Notes: generated from the letters alone by a model not told the origin. A stretch of DNA of 32,183 bases from Streptomyces inhibens (GCF_003389455.1 NZ_QUAC01000239.1:1-32183); one strand, 5' to 3'; counted from the stretch's first letter, positions 7,250-15,650 are shown. Numbers and translations are program-made.

Positions 7250-7747
7250 AGTCGCTACTCCCGAAATTCTCAAGTATGACTGGTCGGATGGTTCGAGTTC
7301 ATCCCGGATGCTGCGAACATCTTAGTTCGGGGAGATCAGTTCGAGCCGATATTCCCACGCCCAATGGCGAATTAGAGCGCCGAGCGGCGGTCCTGTGCCC
7401 AGGCCCTAAGAACACCTCAGGTGGGCCCATGTTCACGGATCGCGATGGCCGATGGCTCAGGGCTGGTGGCGACCTGATCCAGTGAGTGACTCCCCCCGAG
7501 GCGAACGGAAGTTCGCGCAGTGGCACGGTTTCTGCGACGGAAAGCCAGTCGAGCCAGCGTTCTGCGCACGCCGCTGGACGGTCGTCGGAATACACACAGC
7601 TCACGACGTAGGTTTTGGAAACCTGCTGACTCTGGCATTCACCCCCATAGCCCACTTTTGTGACCCGGCTGGAGTGCGTGGCCGCGCCTGCCGGTGCGGA
7701 GGGGTGAACACTCAGGTGCCGTAGGTCTCACGGAAGGCGAGAACCAC
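7250..7747. other. Divergent intergenic region, no gene recognised
   Basis: About 500 bases between the SDR and the divergently transcribed hydrolase. It must hold promoters for both, but I cannot pick -35/-10 pairs with confidence. Its composition is less GC-rich than the flanks. Overlapping small frames on both strands show no family resemblance. Confidence 0.45.
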
Positions 7748-8725
7748 ATGGCAGCATTTCCGGTCCCCGGCTCACGGCGCCGAATACGTCGCACACACGT
7801 CATCGCGGCCGGGTGCACCATGGCCCTGTGCACGTCCGTGGCAGCCCCTGCCGCCACGGACGGCGGCACGACCACGACCAAACCCACCATCGTGCTGGTG
7901 CACGGGGCGTTCGCGGACGCCTCCAGCTGGAACGGGGTCGTCGAGCGGCTCGAACGCCGCGGCTACACCGTCATCGCCCCCGCCAACCCGCTACGCGGGC
8001 TGTACAACGACTCCACCTACATCGCCTCCGTGCTGGACAGCATCAAGGGTCCGATCGTGCTGGTGGGCCACTCGTACGGCGGCGCCCTGATCAGCTCGGC
8101 CGCCGCCGGCAACCCCCGGGTGAAGTCCCTGGTGTACGTATCGGCACTGATGCCCGACGTGGGCGAGAGCGGCATGTCCCTGGCCGCCAGGTTCCCCAGC
8201 GAACTCGGCACCGCCACGAAGTCCGTTCCCTACCGGGCCGGCGGCGGCGCCGGCGGGACCGACCTCTACCTCAAGCCCGACAGGCTCCACCAGGTCTTCG
8301 CCGCCGACCTGCCGGAGAGCACCACGAGGGTCCTGGCGGTGACCCAACGACCCGCGGCAACGACCGCGTTCTCGGAGAAGGCCAAGGCGGCCGCCTGGAA
8401 ACACATCCCATCGTGGTTCCTCATCGCGAAACAGGACAGGACCATCAACCCCGACCAGGAACGCTTCGAGGCGAAGCGCGCGGGTTCACACACGGTGGAA
8501 ATCGACTCCTCCCACGTGGCCATGATCTCCCACCCCGAAGCGGTCACCGACCTCGTCCTCCAAGCCGCCACGGCAGCCGAATCCGCCCGGCCCTCGCTAC
8601 CCGCCACGGGATCTACCCACGACGCCCGAGCCGAGACCGCACTCACCGGCATCACCGCCGCCTCGTTGATCGCGGGCGCAGGAGCCGTCCTCCTGGGCCG
8701 CCGACTGCGACGCCCCGCGCCCTGA
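7748..8725 (+). CDS. Secreted alpha/beta hydrolase with LPATG wall-anchor tail
   Basis: Alpha/beta hydrolase of 325 residues. The core reads VLVHGAFADASSW (oxyanion region, 50-61), nucleophile S109 in GHSYGG, probable Asp230 (AKQDRT) and His256 (DSSHVAM). Around it are two export features. The N-terminus is basic (RRRIRR, 10-15) followed by a hydrophobic stretch ending TSVAAPAA, a signal peptide. The C-terminus has LPATG at 284-288, a hydrophobic segment (about 300-317) and a basic end RRLRR, the three-part sortase sorting signal. So the enzyme is probably exported and covalently attached to peptidoglycan. The ATG at 7748 has GGAAGG (7732-7737) upstream. The catalytic domain resembles salicylate-esterase/hydroxynitrile-lyase-like hydrolases. 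Substrate unknown. Confidence 0.88.
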   Translation: MAAFPVPGSRRRIRRTHVIAAGCTMALCTSVAAPAATDGGTTTTKPTIVLVHGAFADASSWNGVVERLERRGYTVIAPANPLRGLYNDSTYIASVLDSIKGPIVLVGHSYGGALISSAAAGNPRVKSLVYVSALMPDVGESGMSLAARFPSELGTATKSVPYRAGGGAGGTDLYLKPDRLHQVFAADLPESTTRVLAVTQRPAATTAFSEKAKAAAWKHIPSWFLIAKQDRTINPDQERFEAKRAGSHTVEIDSSHVAMISHPEAVTDLVLQAATAAESARPSLPATGSTHDARAETALTGITAASLIAGAGAVLLGRRLRRPAP

Positions 8726-8886
8726 CGGCGCTCCAGGGCGGCGTTCCCTCCTGCGCCACCGACGACCGTAAAAGGCGTACGGCCGGCTTCGATGGAGTTT
8801 TCCACCGCACACACCACCGAAGCCATCACGGGACCACTCCACAGCCACCTCGGTGATTGCTGTCGTATGAGGCCAAGGAGAGACAG

Positions 8887-9801
8887 ATGCGGAACGCAAA
8901 CGTCCCGCGGGCGCTGGTCCTCGGGGCCACCGGCCGCACTGGAGCGGCAGTCGTGAGGACGCTGGAGGCGACAGCCGGCCAAGCAGTTCCGGTGCGTGCT
9001 TCACGCAGCAAGGCGACCGTGGAGCAGTGGAACGAGGAGGGGAAGGAAGCGGTCCGCATCGATCTCGATGACCCCGACACCTTCCCCGGCGCGCTGGAGG
9101 GCATCGACCGGGTATTCCTGATGACCGGATACACCTCGGCGATGAACCACCAGACCAAGACGCTGGTGGACGCCGCCGAGGACGCCGGCGTCGGCTTCCT
9201 GGTGCACCTGGGCGTGTTCAGCGACGGGCGGTCCACCGACCCGCACTTCGCGTGGCACGAACTGGTGGAGCGCTATATCGCGGGCTCCACGCTGGCCTGG
9301 GCGAATGTGCATCCGCACGTGTTCATGGAGAACCTGCTGGGCATCAACCGGCTGCGCGACGGCCAGATGGTGTGGCCGATGGGCGACAAGCGGGTCGGTT
9401 GGATCGCCAACGACGACATCGCGGCGGTCGTGGCCAAGGTCCTGGCCGAAGGCCCCAAGACGCATGCGGGTAAGGATTACTACCTGTCCGCCGATCTCCT
9501 CGACGGCGCTGAGGTGGCCGAGGTCCTCTCCGCCGCCCTCGGGCGGGAGATCCCCGCGCTGGTCCTGACCCCGGACGATCTGCAGCGCATGATCGATGCA
9601 GGGCTGAACACCGCGCCCGCCAACATGGACGCCGCGTACGCTGCCAGCACGCTGATTTGGGCGCGACAGACCTACGAGGGCCGGATGGACTACTCCGCGG
9701 TCACCACCAGCACGGTCCAGGACCTGCTCGGCCGAGAGCCCATCCATCTCGATTCGTGGGCCACCACGCACCGTCAGGAACTGCTCGATCAACTGTCCTG
9801 A
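8887..9801 (+). CDS. NmrA-family NAD(P)-binding protein
   Basis: NAD(P)-binding protein of 304 residues from the atypical SDR/NmrA group, whose members act as quinone or other reductases or as redox sensors. The Rossmann loop LVLGATGRTGAAVVRTL is at about 9-25, followed by VRASRSK (30s), the FLMTGYTS strand end and HLGVFSDG where classical SDRs have the catalytic Ser region. The middle section (HPHVFMENLLG) is typical of NmrA-like proteins. AAGGAG (8875-8880) precedes the ATG at 8887 by 6 bases, which excludes the longer frame from 8857. It follows the wall-anchored hydrolase on the same strand after 161 bases, so co-transcription is possible but not shown. Confidence 0.87.
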   Translation: MRNANVPRALVLGATGRTGAAVVRTLEATAGQAVPVRASRSKATVEQWNEEGKEAVRIDLDDPDTFPGALEGIDRVFLMTGYTSAMNHQTKTLVDAAEDAGVGFLVHLGVFSDGRSTDPHFAWHELVERYIAGSTLAWANVHPHVFMENLLGINRLRDGQMVWPMGDKRVGWIANDDIAAVVAKVLAEGPKTHAGKDYYLSADLLDGAEVAEVLSAALGREIPALVLTPDDLQRMIDAGLNTAPANMDAAYAASTLIWARQTYEGRMDYSAVTTSTVQDLLGREPIHLDSWATTHRQELLDQLS

Positions 9802-9994
9802 CAGTTGCGGCAGAGCGCGTGCCGGACGAAGGCATACGGGCTGCCGTCCAGGGTCGCGTCGGAGCCGTAAGCGAACTGGCCCTTTCGCCCTACCCACACT
9901 GTTCGCCGCGCCCGGTTTCGAACTCGCCCCATCGCCACAGCGGACATCCGTGCCGCCTTGAATAACGTCAAGTTCGGCGATCTCGACAGCAAAC

Positions 9995-10300
9995 TCACCC
10001 GCTGAGCCGAGCACGAACACCACGAGGGTCACCAAGCGCTGCTCTTACGCCTGCCCGCCGCCGGAATGCGTGGCCCGGGCCCGCACCAGCTGAGGCACGA
10101 TCGAGCCGTCGCAGCAGCACTGGCAGCAGCGGCGCGGATATGGCCGCCATGAGGCCGGGGGTCGTCATCGTGCCTGCGGTTCCCTCGGAGACGTTGAGGT
10201 CACGGTGAATGGTGCTGAGCAGGCCGAGAGGCAGGAATTCGTTGGTGACCAGATGGAAACTGCGGGCCGCCACGGCGAACACGGCAAGTGAGGAGCGCAC
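9995..10300 (-). pseudogene. MFS transporter, N-terminal remnant
   Basis: From 10300 the minus strand encodes SLAVFAVAARSFHLVTNEF, LPLGLLSTIHRDLNVSEGTAG and AAISAPLLPVLLRRLDR: the first two transmembrane segments and connecting loop of a drug-efflux-type major facilitator (compare TTEF..GLLP.....L.VS...AG). After LLRRLDR the frame becomes basic and low-complexity, indicating a frameshift near 10100; another frame then gives ALVTLVVFVLGSAGE, which may be a later membrane segment. A complete MFS protein has about 400 residues and 12 segments, so most of the gene is deleted. It probably once formed a unit with neighbouring oxidoreductase genes, as is common for efflux/SDR pairs, but that is inference. 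Confidence 0.6.
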
Positions 10301-10410
10301 GTTGCTGGAACGCCTCCTGTGCGCGAAGTCATGGGTAGGCCGATCGGCCTATCTGTTCCACTCACGACCGGGTCAACCGGGCGCGGAGCGAACGTCCGTG
10401 CCCGGAAAGG

Positions 10411-11157
10411 TCAGTTGGCGGTGTGACCGCCGTCGACGCTGAGGATATGCCCGGTGATGAATGAAGCCTCGTCCGATGCAAGGAAAACGATCGCGTCGGC
10501 AAGCTCCTTCGGGAGGCCGAGGCGACCCAACGGAACATCCGCCACCAGAGCCGCCTTGTTCTCCGGTATGCCGGTAAAACGGGTCAGCATGCCGGTGTCT
10601 GTAGGACCAGGCGCTACGCCGTTCACGCGGATTCCAGACTTGGCGAGCTCGAGCGCCACGGACTTGGTGATGCCTTCGACGGCATGCTTGCTGCCGACAT
10701 AGAGGGAGGCTCCCGCGGCACCCTCGTGCCCGTAGGTCGAGGAGATGTTGATGATTGTTCCGCTGCCCTGTCCTTGCATGACGCGCACTTCGTGCTTCAT
10801 GCTCAGGATCACGCCGAGAACATTCGTGTCGAACGTCGCGGCATAGGTTTCCGCGGTCTGGTCCGTGATCGGGCCGACCTTGCCTTCGGTGCCGGCATTG
10901 TTCACCGCGACATCGAGACGGCCGAACCGTGCGACGGTCTGGTCGACCAGAGCGCGGATGTCATCCTCCTTGCGGACGTCCGCGTTGATGAACTCGGCCT
11001 CGGAGCCGAAAGAGCGCAGCTCCTCGGCGAGCGCCTTGCCGGCCTCATCGCGCCGACCGGCAACGACCACCTTCGCGCCCTTCTTGGCGAAGGCGACGGC
11101 GGTGGCGCGGCCGATCCCGCTGAGCGCTCCGGTGATCAGAATGACGGGCTTGTTCAT
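10411..11157 (-). CDS. SDR-family oxidoreductase
   Basis: Classical short-chain dehydrogenase/reductase of 248 residues. TGALSGIG (9-16) binds the dinucleotide, NNAG is at 86-89, N112 in TNVLG, Ser at 139/140 (NISS), Tyr153 and Lys157 (YVGSK), PGPTDTGM follows, and the C-terminus FITGHILSVDGGHTAN is standard. AGR at the end of the second strand favours NADP(H). The ATG at 11157 follows AGGAG (complement of 11163-11167) by 5 bases; the longer frame to 11229 lacks this. It is the third gene of a minus-strand row behind SDR 11618-12361 and the VOC gene, separated from the latter by 87 bases, so it may be read through from the TetR-controlled promoter near 12400. Substrate unknown. Confidence 0.9.
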   Translation of the reverse strand: MNKPVILITGALSGIGRATAVAFAKKGAKVVVAGRRDEAGKALAEELRSFGSEAEFINADVRKEDDIRALVDQTVARFGRLDVAVNNAGTEGKVGPITDQTAETYAATFDTNVLGVILSMKHEVRVMQGQGSGTIINISSTYGHEGAAGASLYVGSKHAVEGITKSVALELAKSGIRVNGVAPGPTDTGMLTRFTGIPENKAALVADVPLGRLGLPKELADAIVFLASDEASFITGHILSVDGGHTAN

Positions 11158-11244
11158 TTCAACTCCTGTGCGTGTGTGCCGGGCGACCTGGTCGCGAAAG
11201 CGTTCGCTCGGGCCCGGTGCGTACTCCACGGCCTCGTTCCGTTC

Positions 11245-11589
11245 TCATCCGGCGATGAGATCGAACTCGTTGCCTTCGGGGTCGGCGAACGTCGTCCAGC
11301 GAGCGGAGCCTTGGGGGACGTCGCGGATCCGGGAGGCGCCGAGCGCGATCAGCCGCTGGGACTCGGCCTCGAAGGCGGGACTGATGAGGTCGAGGTGCAG
11401 CCGGTTTTTCACCGACTTCGGCACGGGGACCTGGTGGAAGCTCAGCCGCGGGGTGGCGCCGTCCGGGTCGAGTGTGGCGAATTCGGGGCTCGCGCCTGGG
11501 GCGACGTCCTGTCTGAGGTCCTCGGCCCAGAAGTGGGCGAGTTTCTCGGCGTCGGCGGCGACGCTCACGCCGTACACGGTGTTGCTCAT
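11245..11589 (-). CDS. VOC-family protein (glyoxalase-like)
   Basis: Small vicinal-oxygen-chelate protein of 114 residues with the paired beta-alpha-beta-beta-beta modules of glyoxalase/bleomycin-resistance proteins. Marks are YGVSVAADAEKLAHFWAE, NRLHLDLIS in the middle (metal-ligand strand position) and the end TTFADPEGNEFDLIAG, the family's usual DPEGNxF motif. AGAGGA lies about 10 bases upstream of the ATG at 11589. It follows the SDR 11618-12361 after only 28 bases in the same direction, so the two are almost certainly co-transcribed. Members bind or isomerise small electrophiles, or sequester drugs; which applies here is not visible. Confidence 0.85.
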   Translation of the reverse strand: MSNTVYGVSVAADAEKLAHFWAEDLRQDVAPGASPEFATLDPDGATPRLSFHQVPVPKSVKNRLHLDLISPAFEAESQRLIALGASRIRDVPQGSARWTTFADPEGNEFDLIAG

Positions 11590-11617
11590 GAGGGTTGTCC
11601 TCTTGGAGCAGGCAGGT

Positions 11618-12361
11618 TCAGATGGCGGTGCGGCCGCCGTCGACGGCGATGGTCGCGCCGGTGATGTAGCCGGCCTTCGGCGAGACGAGGAATGCGACGG
11701 CCTCAGCGATCTCGGCGGGCTCGGCAGCGCGCTTCATCGCGGTGGTCTCGGCGAGCGTGTCGAACAGGTCGCGGGCCTCGGGCCGGGTGTAGACCGGGCC
11801 GGGGGCGACGGTGTTGAAGCGGACGCCGCGGCTGCTGTACTCGGCCGTCCAGGCTTGCGTCAGCGACGCCAGCGCGGCCTTGGTCGCTCCGTACGCGGCG
11901 CCGGTGGCCAGGCCGAGGCTGCCGGCCATGCTGCCCATGTTGATCACTGCGCCCGATCCCTTCGCCGCCATCGCCGGGGCGAACGCGGCGACGAGGAAGA
12001 ACGCTGCGCGGACATTGCTTGCGAACATCGCGTCGTACTCGGAGACCTTCATCTCCTCGGTCGGCGCCCAGACGGCTTGTCCGGCGTTGTTGACCAGGAC
12101 GTCGACTTCGCCGGCCTCGGCGGCGAGCCGGTCGATGCCGGCCGCGTCCTCAAGGTCCGCCTCGACGAACCGGGCGTGGCCGCCGGCGGTGGTGATCTCG
12201 TTGACGGTCTCGGCGCCGCGCTGGGCATTGCGGCCGGCCACGACGACAGATATTCCATCGGCAGCGAGCCGCTTGGCGACCGCCCGGCCGATGCCGGACG
12301 TAGCCCCGGTGACCAGGGCAGTAATGGGGTGCAGGTCGAGGTTTTCGTGCTCCACAGACAT
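11618..12361 (-). CDS. SDR-family oxidoreductase, TetR-divergent
   Basis: Classical SDR of 247 residues: TGATSGIG (18-25), AGR ending the second strand (NADP preference), NNAG (91-94), Ser144 (NMGS), Tyr157-x3-Lys161 (YGATK), and ITGATIAVDGGRTAI at the end. The ATG at 12361 is preferred over the GTG at 12370 because GAAAGG lies at a proper distance only from the ATG. First gene of a probable three-gene unit (SDR, VOC, SDR) transcribed away from the TetR gene. Its likely promoter (TTGCCA then TAATAA on the minus strand) encloses an operator copy, so TetR repression is probable. It is a clear paralogue of SDR 28545-29297. Substrate unknown. Confidence 0.91.
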   Translation of the reverse strand: MSVEHENLDLHPITALVTGATSGIGRAVAKRLAADGISVVVAGRNAQRGAETVNEITTAGGHARFVEADLEDAAGIDRLAAEAGEVDVLVNNAGQAVWAPTEEMKVSEYDAMFASNVRAAFFLVAAFAPAMAAKGSGAVINMGSMAGSLGLATGAAYGATKAALASLTQAWTAEYSSRGVRFNTVAPGPVYTRPEARDLFDTLAETTAMKRAAEPAEIAEAVAFLVSPKAGYITGATIAVDGGRTAI

Positions 12362-12379
12362 GGGATGCACCTTTCCGAA

Positions 12380-12407
12380 TTATTATCCAGACCTGTCTGT
12401 CTGGCAA
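12380..12407 (-). promoter_or_regulatory. SDR promoter with operator 1
   Basis: On the minus strand TTGCCA (complement of 12402-12407) and TAATAA (complement of 12380-12385) are 16 bases apart. The operator copy CAGACCTGTCTG at 12388-12399 fills the spacer, so a bound repressor would block RNA polymerase. Inferred from sequence only. Confidence 0.6.
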
Positions 12408-12484
12408 CATCTCCAATCTAGACAGACCTGTCTGGATGTGTCAATGGGAAGGCGCGACCAATTGAAGACAGACAGACCTGTCTG
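12388..12484. promoter_or_regulatory. Three TetR operator copies
   Basis: The 12-mer CAGACCTGTCTG occurs exactly three times in the same orientation: 12388-12399, 12423-12434 and 12473-12484. It is a palindrome with 5-base arms CAGAC/GTCTG around CT. Copies 2 and 3 share a longer core, AGACAGACCTGTCTG. Start-to-start spacings are 35 and 50 bases. Copies 1 and 3 each lie inside a predicted promoter spacer. The natural ligand is the adjacent TetR protein. Confidence 0.8.
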
Positions 12485-12491
12485 CTACTGT
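12462..12491 (+). promoter_or_regulatory. tetR-type gene promoter with operator 3
   Basis: TTGAAG (12462-12467) and TACTGT (12486-12491) are separated by 18 bases and enclose operator copy 3. Transcription would start about 7 bases after the -10 box, at or next to the A of the ATG at 12498, so a leaderless mRNA is predicted. Only a weak GGG precedes the start codon, in agreement. Confidence 0.55.
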
Positions 12492-12497
12492 TCGGGT

Positions 12498-13091
12498 ATG
12501 TCTGAGAAGGTGCTGTCACCGAAGGAACGCAGCGCGGCAGCGCGGGCGCGGCTGCTGGCCGCCGCCAACGAGCTGTTCTACGCCGAGGGTGTCCAGTCGG
12601 TCGGGATCGACCGCGTCATCGAGCACGCCGGAGTCGCCAAGGCAACGCTGTACAGCGCATTTGGCAGCAAGGACGGCCTGGTCCGCGCGTACCTCCAGGC
12701 GCGGCACGCCGCGACCGCCGAGCGCATGGCACACGAACTCGAGACCCGTTACGACACCCCGAAGGAGCGCCTGGTCGGCGCGTTCGAGGTGCAGGGACTG
12801 TCATTCACCGAGCCGGGGTTCCGTGGCTGCGCGTTCATCAGCGCAAGTGCCGACGCCCCACCCGGCGGTGTCGTCGAACAGGCCGCGCAGGACTACCGCA
12901 CCTGGCTGCACGAGCTGTTCTTCGGCCTCGCCCAGCAGGCGGGCGCCAAGGACGCGAAGTCACTCGCCCACCAACTGGTACTGGTCTACGACGGCGCCGG
13001 GATCAGCGCCTGGCTGGACCGCGACCCCAGCGCTGAGACAGCGGCCCGCACCGTAGCCGCAGCCCTGGTCGAAGCCACCATCCCAGACTGA
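12498..13091 (+). CDS. TetR-family transcriptional regulator
   Basis: One-component repressor of 197 residues. The N-terminal helix-turn-helix domain spans about 12-60: ARLLAAANELFYAEGVQSV, then DRVIEHAGVAKATLYSAFGSKDGL, the TetR signature. The C-terminal ligand and dimer domain contains GCAFISASADA, a pattern seen in TetR proteins next to oxidoreductase genes. It is divergent from the SDR/VOC/SDR row and separated from it by 136 bases holding three palindromic operators, so autoregulation and control of the SDR unit are likely. The start is placed at ATG 12498 although the frame is open much further upstream, because the protein begins exactly at the family N-terminus there and a promoter lies just before it. 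Inducer unknown. Confidence 0.9.
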   Translation: MSEKVLSPKERSAAARARLLAAANELFYAEGVQSVGIDRVIEHAGVAKATLYSAFGSKDGLVRAYLQARHAATAERMAHELETRYDTPKERLVGAFEVQGLSFTEPGFRGCAFISASADAPPGGVVEQAAQDYRTWLHELFFGLAQQAGAKDAKSLAHQLVLVYDGAGISAWLDRDPSAETAARTVAAALVEATIPD

Positions 13092-13400
13092 GACGGAACC
13101 ACCCCACGGCGACCACGATCACCAACCCTCGGTCCAGGCGACGGGCTTCGGAGCTCTCCAGGGGCTCTGCGGGTTGGTGAACTGTCGGCCGCCGCGGAGC
13201 ATGCGGTGATCTCCCGGTCGGTCATGCGGCAGCTGCGCACGCTCTGTCAACGGTGGTGCGCTGCCCGACCTGGCTGAGCACCCCTTGGTAGTGGAACCCC
13301 TCGGCGCTGGCCGGGCAGTGGGCCGTGTCCCTCTGCCACAAAGCTGGTGAACCTCAAGCCTGAGCTCACCCCAGCAAGCGGTGCCCCTGCCCGTCCCGCG
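13092..13400. other. Intergenic, no gene recognised
   Basis: No frame here resembles a known family. The region sits between the TetR gene and a decayed recombinase and is probably degenerate sequence. Confidence 0.45.
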
Positions 13401-13424
13401 CCCCCGCCCCCGCCCCCGCCCCCG
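13401..13424. repeat. Hexanucleotide tandem repeat (CCCCCG)x4
   Basis: Four perfect tandem copies of CCCCCG. In any frame it would encode alternating Pro/Arg/Ala-type residues, and it lies just upstream of a recombinase pseudogene. A slippage-prone simple repeat with no evident function. Confidence 0.85.
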
Positions 13425-13462
13425 CGTGCACAGGCCGCCGTCCGCGCCTCTCCCTCCCTCTG

Positions 13463-13830
13463 CGCCCCGAATTCCGCCAACTCCTCGCCGACCTGGCCAA
13501 CGGCGTCATCGACGGCGTGCTCTTCTACGACCTCGACCGGCTCGCCCACCAACCCCGAAATCTCGAAGACCTCATCGACATCGTCAAATACGTCAAGCGC
13601 CCGGCCACCGGCCGCCACCGGCGGCCGCATGAACCTCATCAACGACAGCGACCGCCACAAGGCCCGCATGATGTACGTGATGGCGCTCAAGCCCTCCAAG
13701 GACACCGCCCACCGCGTCGCCCGCCAACACCTCACCGCCGCACAGAACGGATCCACCCAAGGCGCATCGCCTACGGCTGGATCCGCAAAGGCGAGCACAA
13801 AAGGCAGCTTGTCCCCGATGAGGCCGACGG
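13463..13830 (+). pseudogene. Large serine recombinase, decayed fragment
   Basis: The fragments RPEFRQLLADLANGVIDGVLF, YDLDRLAHQPRNLEDLIDIV, then NLINDSDRHKARMMYVMALK, RVARQHLTAAQ and finally RIAYGWIRKGEHKRQLV follow the order seen in phage- or ICE-type serine integrases: end of the resolvase catalytic domain (DRLxRxxRxLE) and beginning of the recombinase domain. They lie in two reading frames, with a shift near 13600-13620 and a shift back near 13760. The N-terminal part with the catalytic Ser and the long C-terminal DNA-binding part are missing. This is a relic of an integrated element; no matching att site is identifiable. Confidence 0.72.
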
Positions 13831-13956
13831 ATGTTGCGAGCCTGCTTGCTCGTGCTGCTGGTGGTGATGATGATGCGCGCGAGGCCGGCCTCGCTGTCGT
13901 GGGTCACACCGATGGGAGGGGGTGATGGGTCGCGAGTCGTACGCATCGGTCGGACC

Positions 13957-15636
13957 TCAGCTCACGATGGGGATGAGCAGGCGTGAAGGGTGTTGCCCCC
14001 CGGTGTGCAGGCGGCATCGGCCGGTGGTGATCGAGTCCCACTGCCGGGTTTCGCCGCCCTCGAACTCGCCGGGCGCGGACCAGGACTGAACGATCAGCCG
14101 CAGTGTCTCCCCGGCAAGGAACGTCGTACCGGAGGGCATGATCGGGATGTTGGTCTCGACGATCTGCCCCGGGGACAGCGGCGATCTGGTGGTCAAGGAG
14201 GGCACCGGCCGCCAGGGTGTCGAGCGTTCGGTGTTCAGTTCGCGGCGGGAGGCTCGCAACCAGCCGCGCGACACAGGTCCGTTGGCGTTGCCGCCGGAGG
14301 CGCTGAAGAAGTACACCTTGTCACCGTGGTGGTCGAGTTTCTCGACACCGACGAACAGGTCGACGTCATCGCTACCGACCGCGTCCACGAACAAGGTGAG
14401 CGCCATGTGCCCCACCACGTCCGTATCCTCCTCGAAACCGTGGTCGAAGACGGCACGGTTGCCCGGGTCGCCGGCGGGTACCGGGGCGATGCTCGTGCTG
14501 GCAGCTCTCGGGGGCGGCTCCACCGCCATGGTGGCGGAGCCGGCGCTCAGGTACAGGGAGTCGTACCGGGTGCCCTCGACCGGCCATGAGGTGGCGTGCA
14601 CCACCTTGTGGTCGAAGCGGTCGGTGTTGACTTCGAGGCGAACCGGCGGCACGCCGTCCATGGCGTGTTCGTCGCCCTTGAGGAAACGGTCGAGGAACCT
14701 CTTCTGCAAAGCCAGTTCCTCGGCGCCGTAGTAGGCAGCCCACTTCTGCCGGCGGTGGTTGTACAGCCATTTGTGCGGGCTGCGTATGCGGGTGAAGGCG
14801 TCGAAGGTGTCCCAGGTGTGCAATTCCTGATCGGAGAAACTGGCGCAGACCAGCGCCGGGATGATGATGGCGGAGGTGTCGAACTTCCAGTCGACGATGT
14901 ACGGTTCCGGCCCCGCGGCGTCAGGATTGATGTTCGGTTGGTGCCACTGCCACTCCAGCCAGGGGCCGAACGCCGTTTCCGGGATGCCGCCGTAGCCGCC
15001 TCCGGGACCCGTCTCGTTGATGCCCTCCCACGGGATGATGGCCTTCAGCTGGGGCGGGGCCTCGTCCTTGGCCGCGATCCACTGCGTCGCGCACAGCGCC
15101 GAAACCCCGCTCATCCCGACCTTGCCGGTGCACCACGGTTGCTGTTCCAGCCAGGCCATCACGTCCCACCAGCGCGCCTCGGGCCCCGGGGTGCCGGACG
15201 GGTTCGACTCGGACTTCCCTCGCCCGGGCAGGTCCACGAGTACGACGGCATACCCGCCGGGTACCCAGAACCCGGGGTCGGGGGCCTCGAACGCGGTGTG
15301 GTCGGAGAACTCCAGCCGCCCGAGGTAGAAACCACCGCCGCCGGGAACGGATCCCTCGGGGGCGTCCCGGAAATAGTTCCACTGGTCGAACCGGTCCTTG
15401 CCGTACGGCGTCGCGGTGGTGATCACCGGAACCCGTGGCCCGGCGTCGGGCCGGAAGACGGTCGCTGCCAGTCGTACGCCGTCTCGCATGGGGATGGCAG
15501 CCTGCTCGACCAGGACGTCCCGCGGGAGCCGGTGGGTTGCGATGTCGAAGGGATGGTCGGTCAGGAAATCGTGCTCGCCTTCCGGTGGCAGCGCGGGACG
15601 CGCCGGAGCCCCTGTGGTCTGCGTACGGTCAGCCAT
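13957..15636 (-). CDS. CocE/NonD-family hydrolase (peptidase S15-like)
   Basis: Serine hydrolase of 559 residues with the CocE/NonD architecture: an alpha/beta hydrolase core, then a C-terminal jelly-roll domain. Visible: IPMRDGVRLAATVFRPDAG (48-66), the usual opening; TPYGKDRFDQW; nucleophile S176 in GKVGMSGVSALC; probable Asp in SFSDQELHTWD and His in KWLYNHRRQKWA; the C-terminal domain with HMALTLFVDAVGSDDVDLFVG and SPGQIVETNIPI. The family cleaves esters or amides, for example cocaine esterase, X-Pro peptidases and glutaryl-acylases. No signal peptide is seen. The ATG at 15636 follows GAGGTGA by 6 bases. It starts 14 bases after the FAD oxidase gene ends, so the two form an operon and may act in series. 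Confidence 0.9.
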   Translation of the reverse strand: MADRTQTTGAPARPALPPEGEHDFLTDHPFDIATHRLPRDVLVEQAAIPMRDGVRLAATVFRPDAGPRVPVITTATPYGKDRFDQWNYFRDAPEGSVPGGGGFYLGRLEFSDHTAFEAPDPGFWVPGGYAVVLVDLPGRGKSESNPSGTPGPEARWWDVMAWLEQQPWCTGKVGMSGVSALCATQWIAAKDEAPPQLKAIIPWEGINETGPGGGYGGIPETAFGPWLEWQWHQPNINPDAAGPEPYIVDWKFDTSAIIIPALVCASFSDQELHTWDTFDAFTRIRSPHKWLYNHRRQKWAAYYGAEELALQKRFLDRFLKGDEHAMDGVPPVRLEVNTDRFDHKVVHATSWPVEGTRYDSLYLSAGSATMAVEPPPRAASTSIAPVPAGDPGNRAVFDHGFEEDTDVVGHMALTLFVDAVGSDDVDLFVGVEKLDHHGDKVYFFSASGGNANGPVSRGWLRASRRELNTERSTPWRPVPSLTTRSPLSPGQIVETNIPIMPSGTTFLAGETLRLIVQSWSAPGEFEGGETRQWDSITTGRCRLHTGGQHPSRLLIPIVS

Positions 15637-15650
15637 GACGAGTCACCTCG

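Noticed and set aside
7299..7655. 118-codon minus-strand frame between SDR and hydrolase
   Set aside because: No family resemblance, no convincing ribosome-binding site, overlapping frames on the other strand equally plausible.
9802..9994. Small frames such as one ending ALNNVKFGDLDSKLTR
   Set aside because: The tail looks protein-like but has no start, no family match and too little length to support a gene.
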